Part shown: piece by piece, positions 17,451 to 25,582 of the stretch
Layout of the letters: each line of letters opens with the position of its first letter
Position numbering within the stretch: the stretch's first letter is position 1
Assembly (NCBI GenBank): GCA_902521075.1
Contig: CABYQM010000008.1
Span: 1-51,285 of the forward strand
Origin: an uncultured Pelagibacteraceae bacterium
Lineage (GTDB): Bacteria > Pseudomonadota > Alphaproteobacteria > Pelagibacterales > Pelagibacteraceae
Length of the DNA stretch: 51,285 bases
Reading direction: 5' to 3'
Made by a program: the position numbers and the translations under genes
Notes under the pieces: generated by a model
Databases searched by the model: none
What the model was told of the DNA's origin: nothing
The model's input: the letters and a program-made list of their open reading frames with translations, nothing else

Positions 17451-18712
17451 TTCAAATTTAGTAGCTCACCAGCGAGATATAAAGATCCAGTTATCATTAT
17501 CAAATCGTCTTTCTCTGGATTTACGGAAATAAGAGCTTCTTCAATAGATTTTTTGTAACTAACATTGGTATATTTATTTAATTTTTTCTTTAGATCTATT
17601 CCTTTGATAGCATTCGGTTGGTTAGGAATATCAATTGTTGTTATGGAAGATATATTATTAAATTTGCTTAAATATTCTTCGTGATCTTTATTAGACATCA
17701 TTCCAAGAATTAAATGTTTTTTACAATCAAGAGTATTTAAATATTCATTAAGAGCTTTTGCACCTAAAGGATTATGTGAGCCATCTAAATATAATCTATT
17801 ATCCTTACAAATATTTTTAAGCTTTCCAGATTTAATTTCTTGAAGTCTTGCAATACTTTTTATCCTAGTAATACCTTCTTTAATATTTTCATCTTTTACT
17901 CCCAGTTGTAAATTTCTTACTGTAGCAATAGCTGTCGCACAATTGTCAATTTGAAAATTACCTAATAGGTTTGGTTTTGGTAATTTTAAACCACCATATT
18001 CATCCTCATAATAAATAAAACCATTCTCACTTAATGAATAATTAAAATCATCTTTATAAATGATTTTTTTTGATTGATTATTATTAATTGTTTTTTTTAT
18101 TAAATTTAAGGTTTCATCCGAGCTTTGTTTGCTAACTACAATACTAGAATTTAATAGGGATGAGGTTTTTTCATAAACAATTTTTTCAATATTTTTCTCA
18201 TTTTTTGGCAACCAGTCTAAATGATCTAAACCTATTGAAGTAACAATACTAGATAAATTAGTATCAATAATATTTGTTGCATCAAATCTATGAAATAGAC
18301 CACTTTCTATAATATTTATTTTGTCTTTGAATTTACTTGCATGATAAAAATATGCTGCAGTTAATATTTCGAAGTAAGTTATTTGTTCTCCATTATTAAC
18401 ATTTTCAACTTCTATTAATAACTTAGACAAGTTATCGTCAGATATTTCTTCGTCATTAAAAATAAATCTCTCATTAATTTTTTGAATATGTGGACTAGTA
18501 TAAATATTACAATCTATATTAGCTGTTTTTAAAATCGATCTTACTACCTGTATAGTTGAATACTTTCCATTTGTTCCAACTACAGATATGTATTTTAATT
18601 TTTTTTGAGGATCACCTAATTTTTTACAAAGATTTTTAACTCTATCTAGACTTAGGTCGATTTCTTTAGGATGCAGCTTTTGCAAGCGGTTCAATATTGT
18701 CTGAAGTTTCAT
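17447..18712 (-). CDS. folC: Dihydrofolate/folylpolyglutamate synthase with altered motifs
   Basis: FolC adds glutamate to dihydropteroate and to folates. Gene order and overall pattern fit: LHPKEIDLSLDRV near the N-terminus, the P-loop GTNGKYST, TSPH, SIGLDHL, and the C-terminal domain with LYLDGSHNPLGAKALNEYL. Two usually fixed glycine positions differ: the P-loop reads GKYS instead of GKGS, and the later motif reads ESGLFHRFDATN where EVGLGGRLDATN is usual. I use the ATG at 18712 (MKLQTIL); another at 18727 adds five residues. Either start overlaps the 3' end of accD by 47-62 bases. Confident of the family, less of normal activity. Confidence 0.88.
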   Translation of the reverse strand: MKLQTILNRLQKLHPKEIDLSLDRVKNLCKKLGDPQKKLKYISVVGTNGKYSTIQVVRSILKTANIDCNIYTSPHIQKINERFIFNDEEISDDNLSKLLIEVENVNNGEQITYFEILTAAYFYHASKFKDKINIIESGLFHRFDATNIIDTNLSSIVTSIGLDHLDWLPKNEKNIEKIVYEKTSSLLNSSIVVSKQSSDETLNLIKKTINNNQSKKIIYKDDFNYSLSENGFIYYEDEYGGLKLPKPNLLGNFQIDNCATAIATVRNLQLGVKDENIKEGITRIKSIARLQEIKSGKLKNICKDNRLYLDGSHNPLGAKALNEYLNTLDCKKHLILGMMSNKDHEEYLSKFNNISSITTIDIPNQPNAIKGIDLKKKLNKYTNVSYKKSIEEALISVNPEKDDLIMITGSLYLAGELLNLN

Positions 18713-19598
18713 TTGTTTGCTTTTCATTTACCGCGTTATCTTTTTTTAACAATATTGATAATAGTAAGCTTATTTCAGTTTTTAAATCTTTTCGTTCAAC
18801 TATTCTGTCGACAAATCCATGCTTTTCGACGAACTCAGATGTTTGAAAGTCTGAACTAAGTTCTTCTTTTACTGTTGCTTGTATAACTCTTTTTCCCGCA
18901 AAGGCTATTAAACACCCAGGTTCAGCAAAATGAATGTCACCTAACATTGCAAAAGATGCAGTAATTCCACCAGCTGTTGGGTCTGTAAAACAAACTAAAT
19001 AAGGAAGATTATTTTTTTTGAGCTCATTAATAGCGAGTGTAGTTCTTGTCATATTTGCAAGTGCAATAGGAGACTCAAACATTCTTTGTCCACCACCACA
19101 AGGAAAGAAAACAAATGGTGTTTGATTATCAATAGCGTGTTGAACACCATAAATAATTGCTTCACCTTCTGCAGCTCCAACAGAACCACCAATAAACTCG
19201 AAATTTATTGCTCCAGCTGTTACTTCGACACCATTTATTCTTCCTTTAGCAATCATCACTGCTGAATTTTGATTAGTTTTCTTTCGCGCAGATTTCAATC
19301 TATCTTTATAAGATTTTGTATCTACCCATCCAAGGGGATCTTCTACAGGAATTGGCGTATCAAGTATTTCGTAAGCATTTCTTCCAAAAATAATATCAAA
19401 TCTTTGTCGACAATTAATTCTATGATGTTTTCCACACGAGTTGCAAACCCATAAATTTTCTTCAAGATCTTTTTTTAATATCGGGCCTTTACAACAACTT
19501 GTCCAGTCTGAGTTTGCTATATCCTCTTTTGATGGTCTTTTTTTTAAAACTCTTTTAATTTTTTCACCAAAACTTAAAGCTTTTGTAATCCAGTTCAT
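18666..19598 (-). CDS. accD: Acetyl-CoA carboxylase carboxyltransferase subunit beta
   Basis: AccD with AccA forms the carboxyltransferase that makes malonyl-CoA. The 310 residues start MNWITKALSF, have a zinc-ribbon region at 35-55, and the crotonase core with VGAAEGEAI, FFPCGGGQRMFESPIALANM and DPTAGGITASFAMLGD. The zinc ribbon is odd: the first Cys pair is adjacent (C35-C36) rather than CxxC, while C52 and C55 keep CxxC. The start shares ATGA with the trpA stop. trpA-accD-folC is a common proteobacterial run. accA is 22 kb away in this window. Confidence 0.95.
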   Translation of the reverse strand: MNWITKALSFGEKIKRVLKKRPSKEDIANSDWTSCCKGPILKKDLEENLWVCNSCGKHHRINCRQRFDIIFGRNAYEILDTPIPVEDPLGWVDTKSYKDRLKSARKKTNQNSAVMIAKGRINGVEVTAGAINFEFIGGSVGAAEGEAIIYGVQHAIDNQTPFVFFPCGGGQRMFESPIALANMTRTTLAINELKKNNLPYLVCFTDPTAGGITASFAMLGDIHFAEPGCLIAFAGKRVIQATVKEELSSDFQTSEFVEKHGFVDRIVERKDLKTEISLLLSILLKKDNAVNEKQTNETSDNIEPLAKAAS

Positions 19599-20395
19599 AG
19601 AATTTTACTTTTTAATTTTTTTACTAGCTTACTTACATTTGTGACAGGATTTTGTCTATGCTCTAAACTCTTGCTAATTTCCTTACAAATAGCACTTCCA
19701 ACAACTACTCCATCTGCAGATTTGAGTTTGCCAATTGTTTTTTCAGTGATTCCAAAACCAATAACAATTTCTTTCTTTGGATCAATTTTTTTTATTTTGG
19801 TATAATTTTTTAATATATCATTAGGTGAAACTTTTAGTTTACCACCAGTTGTACTCAACATTGATATAAAATAATTCATAGGATGTGAATCTTTTATAAT
19901 TTTTTTAAGCCTTTTTTTCGTTGTTGTTGGTGATAAAAGCTGAATAAAATAAATAGATTTTTTTTTACATTTCTTAGCAAAATCCTTATTTTCTGGCCAA
20001 GGCAAGTCTACAACTATTAATCCATTTACACCTGAAGAATTACATTTATTTAAAAATTTATTTTCTCCATATTGAAAAATCATATTAAAATATCCCATCA
20101 ATATAATTGGTTTATTTTTATTTGATTTTTTAAAGTCTTTTACGATTTTAAAAATATCATTCATTCTAATCCCATTTTTAATCGCTCTATATGAACTTGT
20201 TTGGATTTGACTACCATCTGCTACTGGAGTGTTGTGCGGCACACCCAATTCTAAAATATCTGCGCTTTTTGAAATTGAATTTAATATATCTAATGATTGT
20301 TTTTTTGAACTATCTCCTGCAACAGTATAGGTTAATAGAGCGGCTCTATTTTCTTGTTTCGCTTTTTTAAAAGCAAGACTAATCGGGTTAGACAT
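19595..20395 (-). CDS. trpA: Tryptophan synthase alpha chain
   Basis: TrpA cleaves indole-3-glycerol phosphate to indole, which passes to TrpB. The 266-residue barrel shows ILELGVPHNTPVADGSQIQ (usual form EIGVPFSDPxADGP, with the catalytic acid), LMGYFNMI, GLIVVDLPWPE with a second catalytic acid, and VGFGITEKT plus GVVVGSAI at the phosphate site. The substitution of H-N-T for the common F-S-D stretch is notable but lies beside the active-site loop rather than at the acids. It overlaps trpB by eight bases and accD by ATGA. Confidence 0.95.
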   Translation of the reverse strand: MSNPISLAFKKAKQENRAALLTYTVAGDSSKKQSLDILNSISKSADILELGVPHNTPVADGSQIQTSSYRAIKNGIRMNDIFKIVKDFKKSNKNKPIILMGYFNMIFQYGENKFLNKCNSSGVNGLIVVDLPWPENKDFAKKCKKKSIYFIQLLSPTTTKKRLKKIIKDSHPMNYFISMLSTTGGKLKVSPNDILKNYTKIKKIDPKKEIVIGFGITEKTIGKLKSADGVVVGSAICKEISKSLEHRQNPVTNVSKLVKKLKSKIL

Positions 20396-21623
20396 ATTTT
20401 TTTCCCAATCTTTTTTTTAAAATTTCTCTATCCTTATACGCATCACCACAACTATTAACTACCACTATAGTATCTTTACTCAATTTTTTTGCCTCTTTTA
20501 TAGCGACTGAAAAAGCATGACTTGGTTCAAGAGAAGGTCTTAGTTTTTCAAACTTAGTAACAATTTTATAGGCGCTTAAAGCTTCTTCATCGCTTGCTGC
20601 AGTGTATCTTGCACGTTTCGTATCTTTTAAAAAACAATGAAGTGGAGATATTCCAGGATAATCAAGTCCTGCAGAAATTGACTCAGTTTCTTCTATCTGT
20701 CCATCCGGGTCTTGATTAACATATTGAGCTGCACCATGAAGAATTCCAATTTTTGAACCATAAGTTAAAGGTGCTGCATGTTTTTTACTTTTTGCTGGTC
20801 CACCAGCTTCCACGCCAATAAATTCGCACTTTTTTTTATCATAATCCATAAATTCGTTCCAAAAACCAAAACTAGAGCTTCCACCACCAACACAATTATA
20901 AAGTTTTAATTTTTTTGGTATTGATCCAAACTCGTCAATTAATTGTACTTTTAACTCTCTTGAAATTTGACTAGTACTCCATCCACAAATACGAACAAAC
21001 ACAGCTGGTCCTACCGTGCTCCCAACACACATTGCCGTCGTATCACAATTGGCAACCCAGAATCTCATACATTCTGAAACAGCATCAACAAGTGTTTGAC
21101 TCCCTGAGTATACAGGTATTACTTCAGCTCCATTTTTTTTCATAGCTTTTACGTTGGGTTGTTGTCTCGCAATATCTTTTGCACCCATAAAAATCTTGCA
21201 TTTTAAACCAAACTTTTTAGCAGCCATGCTCAACATTTTACCTGCATAACCAGCGCCAGTATCCCCAATAATAAATTTTTTACCAGATCGTTTGGCAAGC
21301 AGACAATGTACAGTAGCATTGTATATTTTGTGTGCCCCTCCATTTGCATCTGATACAACTTTAGACCAAATTTGAGCCCCTCCTACATGATTTGTTAGAT
21401 TTTCTAACTTTATAAATCGAGTAGGAGTACCAACCCAATTCTTAAAATATTTATCTCTTTCAGCAATGAACCTTTTGTCATTTTTCAACTTATTGAATAG
21501 AATTTCTAGATCCTCTATTGGTTTTTTTAATGTTTCAGGAACATAGTTGCCCCCAAACTTTCCACCCCAAAAACCAAGTTTGCTAGCCTGATCTATTAGT
21601 GGAATCTTTTTTTTAATTTTCAT
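20388..21623 (-). CDS. trpB: Tryptophan synthase beta chain
   Basis: TrpB condenses indole with serine using PLP. The 411 residues contain the PLP lysine in GGAHKIYNATV, GDTGAGYAGKMLSMAA (usual form ETGAGQHG), the phosphate-binding NCVGGGSSSFGFW, and SAGLDYPGISPLH. The GDTGAGYAG reading differs from ETGAGQHG in the residue normally regarded as the catalytic glutamate (D here), a conservative change. It overlaps trpF and trpA, consistent with tight co-translation. Confidence 0.95.
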   Translation of the reverse strand: MKIKKKIPLIDQASKLGFWGGKFGGNYVPETLKKPIEDLEILFNKLKNDKRFIAERDKYFKNWVGTPTRFIKLENLTNHVGGAQIWSKVVSDANGGAHKIYNATVHCLLAKRSGKKFIIGDTGAGYAGKMLSMAAKKFGLKCKIFMGAKDIARQQPNVKAMKKNGAEVIPVYSGSQTLVDAVSECMRFWVANCDTTAMCVGSTVGPAVFVRICGWSTSQISRELKVQLIDEFGSIPKKLKLYNCVGGGSSSFGFWNEFMDYDKKKCEFIGVEAGGPAKSKKHAAPLTYGSKIGILHGAAQYVNQDPDGQIEETESISAGLDYPGISPLHCFLKDTKRARYTAASDEEALSAYKIVTKFEKLRPSLEPSHAFSVAIKEAKKLSKDTIVVVNSCGDAYKDREILKKRLGKKYV

Positions 21624-22237
21624 ATTTTTTTAAATAAATTTAACAATTTCTCAATTTTATTTATATCTTTTTTTCCATTAGAATCTTCTATTGATCCACT
21701 CAGGTCTATAATGAAGTTTTTATTTTTAAAATTAGAAATATCTTCTATTTGTATATTACCTGCAATCATTTTATTTAATTCATTTGGCACAATATCTATC
21801 AGTTTATGATCAAAACCTTCGGATTTATGATATCCTTTTGAGTCAAATAAAATTATATCTGATATCTCTAAGTAATTTTTATATTTAATTACGTCATCTT
21901 TTCCAGAAACTGTAATTGCAGTTATTATTTTTATTCCATATTTTATTTTAATTTCTTTCGTTCTTTCAGGGTCCACGTCATAGAGTTGATAGTAATCAAA
22001 ATTTAAATTTTTTATTTTTTCTAAAACTTGATCAGATGGATTTACAAGTACTGAAACAAAATTTATTTGTTTTTTGTCAACATTAATTAAGTCTTTTAAT
22101 TTGCTGTACTCAACAAATCTTTTACTTTTTTCGTAATTAGTTATAAAGCCAATAAATTTTGGTGGATAAGGATGATTTAATATGTAGTTTAAAGTTTTAG
22201 GTTCAGAGATACCACAAATCTTTAAACCCTTAATCAT
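21620..22237 (-). CDS. trpF: Phosphoribosylanthranilate isomerase
   Basis: TrpF performs the Amadori rearrangement of phosphoribosylanthranilate. The 205-residue protein keeps KICGIS with the catalytic cysteine near residue 8, FDSKG with the catalytic aspartate, and the phosphate segments GNI and a modified IDLSGSIEDSNGKKD where IDVSSGVE-GxKD is usual. Sequence divergence is high, but position between pyrF and trpB supports the assignment. It overlaps both neighbours by four bases. Confidence 0.92.
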   Translation of the reverse strand: MIKGLKICGISEPKTLNYILNHPYPPKFIGFITNYEKSKRFVEYSKLKDLINVDKKQINFVSVLVNPSDQVLEKIKNLNFDYYQLYDVDPERTKEIKIKYGIKIITAITVSGKDDVIKYKNYLEISDIILFDSKGYHKSEGFDHKLIDIVPNELNKMIAGNIQIEDISNFKNKNFIIDLSGSIEDSNGKKDINKIEKLLNLFKKI

Positions 22238-22908
22238 TGATTTAGATGATTAATTAATGATTGAATATTTTTTTTGATATTCCCTTTTGTTATATTTCTA
22301 CCTATAACACACCAGTCAGCCCCGTTTTCATAAGCTTTTTTTGGAGTTAATATTCTCTTCTGGTCATCATTTCTTGAACTAAATCTAATCCCAGGTGTTA
22401 TGATCTCTCCTTTGAATACACGTTTCACTATTTTAATTTCTTGTCCGCTGCAAACAATAGCGTCTAGCTTTGCTTTATTTGCTAATCTAGCTTGATGAAG
22501 TACTAATTTTTTTACATCTTTGTTGTATCCAATTTCTTTTAACGATTTATTATTTAATGAAGTCAATATTGTTACACCTATCAGTTTAGTTGTTTTAGAA
22601 ACTTTTTTTGCTGCCCTCAAAGCATCTAAGCCAGAACTTATATGAACTGTTAGATAATTAAAGTTCAAATCACTGACAGCTCTTATTGCTGATGAGCAAG
22701 TGTTTGGAATATCTGAAAATTTATAATCACCAAATGTGGTTTGGTTTTTTAATGATTTTATATATTTTCTCCCATTTTTTGAGTTTAAAAACTCCAATCC
22801 AAATTTATAACCAAAAAATAATTTCGTATTTTGAGTTTCCTTTATAATCTCTTTAATTTTTCTAATATCCGTCGTATCACAAGCAACAAAAACTTTATTT
22901 TTTATCAT
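22234..22908 (-). CDS. pyrF: Orotidine 5'-phosphate decarboxylase
   Basis: PyrF converts OMP to UMP, the last step of pyrimidine synthesis. The 224-residue barrel begins KVFVACDTTD (usual LDxxD) and has a K-x-x-D-like FGDYKFSDIPNTC catalytic stretch (usual DLKxxDIPNTV), ITPGIRF, and GADWCVIGRNITKG at the phosphate site. It lies between ihfB and trpF with overlaps at both ends. The catalytic DxKxxD array is retained. Confidence 0.94.
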   Translation of the reverse strand: MIKNKVFVACDTTDIRKIKEIIKETQNTKLFFGYKFGLEFLNSKNGRKYIKSLKNQTTFGDYKFSDIPNTCSSAIRAVSDLNFNYLTVHISSGLDALRAAKKVSKTTKLIGVTILTSLNNKSLKEIGYNKDVKKLVLHQARLANKAKLDAIVCSGQEIKIVKRVFKGEIITPGIRFSSRNDDQKRILTPKKAYENGADWCVIGRNITKGNIKKNIQSLINHLNQ

Positions 22909-23185
22909 TTATTTTTTTTGACCAATATTTAGATGATTTAAAATTAATACTATATTTCTCTTCGATAAAAATTCTCTCATTTGTTTTTGGATTTCTTGCA
23001 TATTTAGATTTTTGTAATTTTGGTTCTAATGAAAAAACATCTCTCAATTCAACTCTTTCTTTTCTTTTCAAAGAATTTTTAATTTCAATTACAAAAATAT
23101 TTATAAGTTTGAGTAAATCTTTTCTAAAAAAATTTGGATAGTTATCTGATAGTTGGTCTAATAGGTCTGACTTTTTTGTTGGCAA
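22895..23185 (-). CDS. ihfB: Integration host factor beta / HU-like DNA-binding protein
   Basis: A 96-residue HU/IHF-fold protein with an N-terminal helical pair, the KERVELRDVFSLEPK strand region, and the DNA-intercalating arm motif ARNPKTNERIFI. IHF bends DNA as a heterodimer with IHF alpha. The start is TTG at 23185, because no ATG or GTG lies in frame nearby and an AAAGGA plus GAAGAG lie upstream. It follows rpsA by four bases, the usual rpsA-ihfB pair, which is why I prefer IHF beta over HU. Confidence 0.88.
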   Translation of the reverse strand: MPTKKSDLLDQLSDNYPNFFRKDLLKLINIFVIEIKNSLKRKERVELRDVFSLEPKLQKSKYARNPKTNERIFIEEKYSINFKSSKYWSKKINDKK

Positions 23186-23189
23186 CTAT

Positions 23190-24926
23190 TTACTCTTCGT
23201 CCTTTTTATTGTTTTTTTTATCATCTAATTTTTCAGATAAAGACGAAAAAGGCAAGTTTTTGCCACTTAAAGGACTAGAAAATTTTGACACTGCCTCTTT
23301 ATTTTGCAACTCCTCAAGTAGTTTAATGCTCAAGCTTACTTTTCTCTTATCTTTATTCAGCTCAGCTATAGCTGCATCAATTCTTTCTCCACCAACAAAC
23401 CTTGATGGTCTTGCATCTGATGAATTTACTGCAATGTTCGATTTTTTAATTAGAAATTCGAGCTCGCAATTTTCTGGTTTGACTACTAATCCTTTATTAT
23501 CTGAGGAAATAACAAGCACTGTTATTATATCATTTATTTTTTTATTACTAAACCAATCAAAAGGATCTTTGCCTAACTGTTTAAGTCCAACCCTAACTTT
23601 TTGCTCATCTTTTTTAATTTCAAGAATCTTAACTTTTAATTTATCACCTTTTTTAAATTTCTTTAATTCTTCTTCCGGATTGTTTGTATAACTCAAATCA
23701 TTTGCATGTAAGAATCCATCGATTTCAAAATCATCAAGTTTAACATATAGAGCATATTCGTTTGAGCTTGAAACAATACCATCAACCTCACTACCTTCTG
23801 GATATTTGTTTTCAAATGTGACGTAGGGATTTTCTATTGTTAATTTATGTGAAATTGCAATTCTTCTTTTTTCTTTATCAATCTCAGTAATCACACAGTC
23901 AATCATGTCACCTACTTTAAATAATTTTTTCGGTATTATATTTCTCTTCGTCCAGCTCATTTCACTACTATGTAATAAAGTGCTAAGACCTGGCTCTAGA
24001 GAGCAAAAACATCCATAATCAGTTATTTTATCAACCTTAACTTTATATTTTTCACCAATTCTGTAATTACTAATATGCTCAAATGGGTCAGGAGATAATT
24101 GTTTTATTGAACAACCAATTTGTAATTTTTCATTATCAATAGAGATAACTTTTAAATCGTGTTTTTCACCAATGTTAAATATTTCATCGGGGTGATTAAC
24201 TCTTGAATAAGAAATTTCTTGTAAATGGACCAAAACATCAATCTCGTTATTAACTTCAAAAAAACATCCAAAGGAAGAGTATCCTTTAACTACAGCGTCT
24301 TTGATAATATCTCCAACCTTAAATTTTTCAATTATTTTTGCTTTATCTTCCCTCTTGTTAGAAGAAACAATTTGTCGTCTCGAAACACATGCATTTCCTC
24401 TTAGTTTGTCTAATTTTATAATTGCAAATTTTTGCTCTACTCCTATTAAATGATCTATACTTTTTAGAGGCTTGTCACTGATTTGGGATCCCGGACAAAA
24501 CATCAAAGAGCCAGTTTCGCTATGCTCAACTATAACTCCGCCCTTGCATTTGCTAGTAATTTTACCCACTATAGATTCATTATTCTCGTACGCTTTCTCT
24601 AATTCGTACCATCCTTTAATCTTTTGAGCTTTTATCGCAGATACAACCACTTCTCCATTCTTATCTTCAATTTTTTCTAATAAAACTGGTATATTCTCTC
24701 CGACTAAAATCCTATCTTTTAAACCAATTATTTTTAGTTCATTTATATCCACAATTGGTTCACTTTTTAATCCAGGTATAAAAACGAATACAAACTTTTC
24801 AGTTATTTTAGTAATTTTACCATCTATAATTTTTCCCTCTTCTATTTTATTTTTTGATAGTTGAGAGTTTAGTAGTTTTTCAAAATGCTGAATTTCTGGT
24901 GACTTTAGATCTTTGTAAATTTCCAT
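23190..24926 (-). CDS. rpsA: 30S ribosomal protein S1
   Basis: S1 binds mRNA leaders and delivers them to the 30S subunit. The 578 residues hold six S1 (OB-fold) repeats at about 30-98, 117-183, 203-271, 288-358, 376-446 and 463-531; repeats 3-6 are the clearest, e.g. GCFFEVNNEIDVLVHLQEIS, YGCFCSLEPGLSTLLHSSEM and GFLHANDLSYT. The C-terminal tail is charged. Length is that of a full proteobacterial S1. It abuts cmk (one-base overlap) and ihfB. A long ORF on the opposite strand across its 3' end is a shadow. Confidence 0.97.
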   Translation of the reverse strand: MEIYKDLKSPEIQHFEKLLNSQLSKNKIEEGKIIDGKITKITEKFVFVFIPGLKSEPIVDINELKIIGLKDRILVGENIPVLLEKIEDKNGEVVVSAIKAQKIKGWYELEKAYENNESIVGKITSKCKGGVIVEHSETGSLMFCPGSQISDKPLKSIDHLIGVEQKFAIIKLDKLRGNACVSRRQIVSSNKREDKAKIIEKFKVGDIIKDAVVKGYSSFGCFFEVNNEIDVLVHLQEISYSRVNHPDEIFNIGEKHDLKVISIDNEKLQIGCSIKQLSPDPFEHISNYRIGEKYKVKVDKITDYGCFCSLEPGLSTLLHSSEMSWTKRNIIPKKLFKVGDMIDCVITEIDKEKRRIAISHKLTIENPYVTFENKYPEGSEVDGIVSSSNEYALYVKLDDFEIDGFLHANDLSYTNNPEEELKKFKKGDKLKVKILEIKKDEQKVRVGLKQLGKDPFDWFSNKKINDIITVLVISSDNKGLVVKPENCELEFLIKKSNIAVNSSDARPSRFVGGERIDAAIAELNKDKRKVSLSIKLLEELQNKEAVSKFSSPLSGKNLPFSSLSEKLDDKKNNKKDEE

Positions 24927-25582
24927 TAAGTATTTATTTCGTTATCAATTATTTCCTTTATTTTAATAAAGCACGCTTTCTTACTTAATTTAGAAGTATT
25001 AATCAAGATTGAATCTTGTGTTTTTTTCAATGGACTATGCTTTCTATTTTTATCCAAATAGTCGCGTTTTCTCAGGCTTTTTAGAACTTCTTTATAACTA
25101 ATCTTTTTTTTTAATTTTTTAAATTCTTTATACCTACGTTTTGCCCTAATTTTTAAATTTGCAGTAATATAAAATTTAAACATCGCATCTTTCATAATTA
25201 CAGAAGTGATATCTCTTCCGTCAAGAACAGATCCAGAATATTTTTTTGGAGGATTGTAAGCACAATTTAATTGAAATTTTTTTACTAATTTTCTTATATT
25301 GTTATCTTTAGCAACAATCGATGCACATTTTGCTATATCGTCTGAAATTAATTTTGTGTTATTCAGCTGACTAATTTTAATTTTGCTAATTTTTTTTTTA
25401 ATAAAACTGTGATTGAATTTTTTACCAGCAGTTAATTTTATTTTACCGATAAGTCTATAAATTTTTCCGGTATCTAAATACAACAAATTATATTCCTTTG
25501 CTATAAATTTAGCTTGTGTTCCAGCACCAGCTGCGGCTGGTGAGTCGATTGCGACAGTAATAATATTTTTTCTTTTATTCAA
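24926..25582 (-). CDS. cmk: Cytidylate kinase with altered P-loop
   Basis: Cmk phosphorylates CMP and dCMP. The 218-residue protein keeps LLYLDTGKIYR (usual LDTGxxYR), LDGRDITSVIMKDAMFKFYI, AKRRYKEF, and KRDYLDKNRKHSPLKK with the CMP-site residues. The P-loop is unusual: SPAAAGAGT at residues 14-22 where GPSGAGKGT or GPAASGKGT is normal, so A20 replaces the Walker A lysine. cmk between aroA and rpsA is its standard site, which makes the assignment firm. The start shares ATGA with aroA. Confidence 0.93.
   Translation of the reverse strand: MNKRKNIITVAIDSPAAAGAGTQAKFIAKEYNLLYLDTGKIYRLIGKIKLTAGKKFNHSFIKKKISKIKISQLNNTKLISDDIAKCASIVAKDNNIRKLVKKFQLNCAYNPPKKYSGSVLDGRDITSVIMKDAMFKFYITANLKIRAKRRYKEFKKLKKKISYKEVLKSLRKRDYLDKNRKHSPLKKTQDSILINTSKLSKKACFIKIKEIIDNEINT

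Noticed and set aside
23134..23691. 185-codon ORF on the plus strand
   Set aside because: It is antisense to rpsA and ihfB; its Ser/Phe/Leu-rich content is the complement of their Lys/Glu-rich codons.
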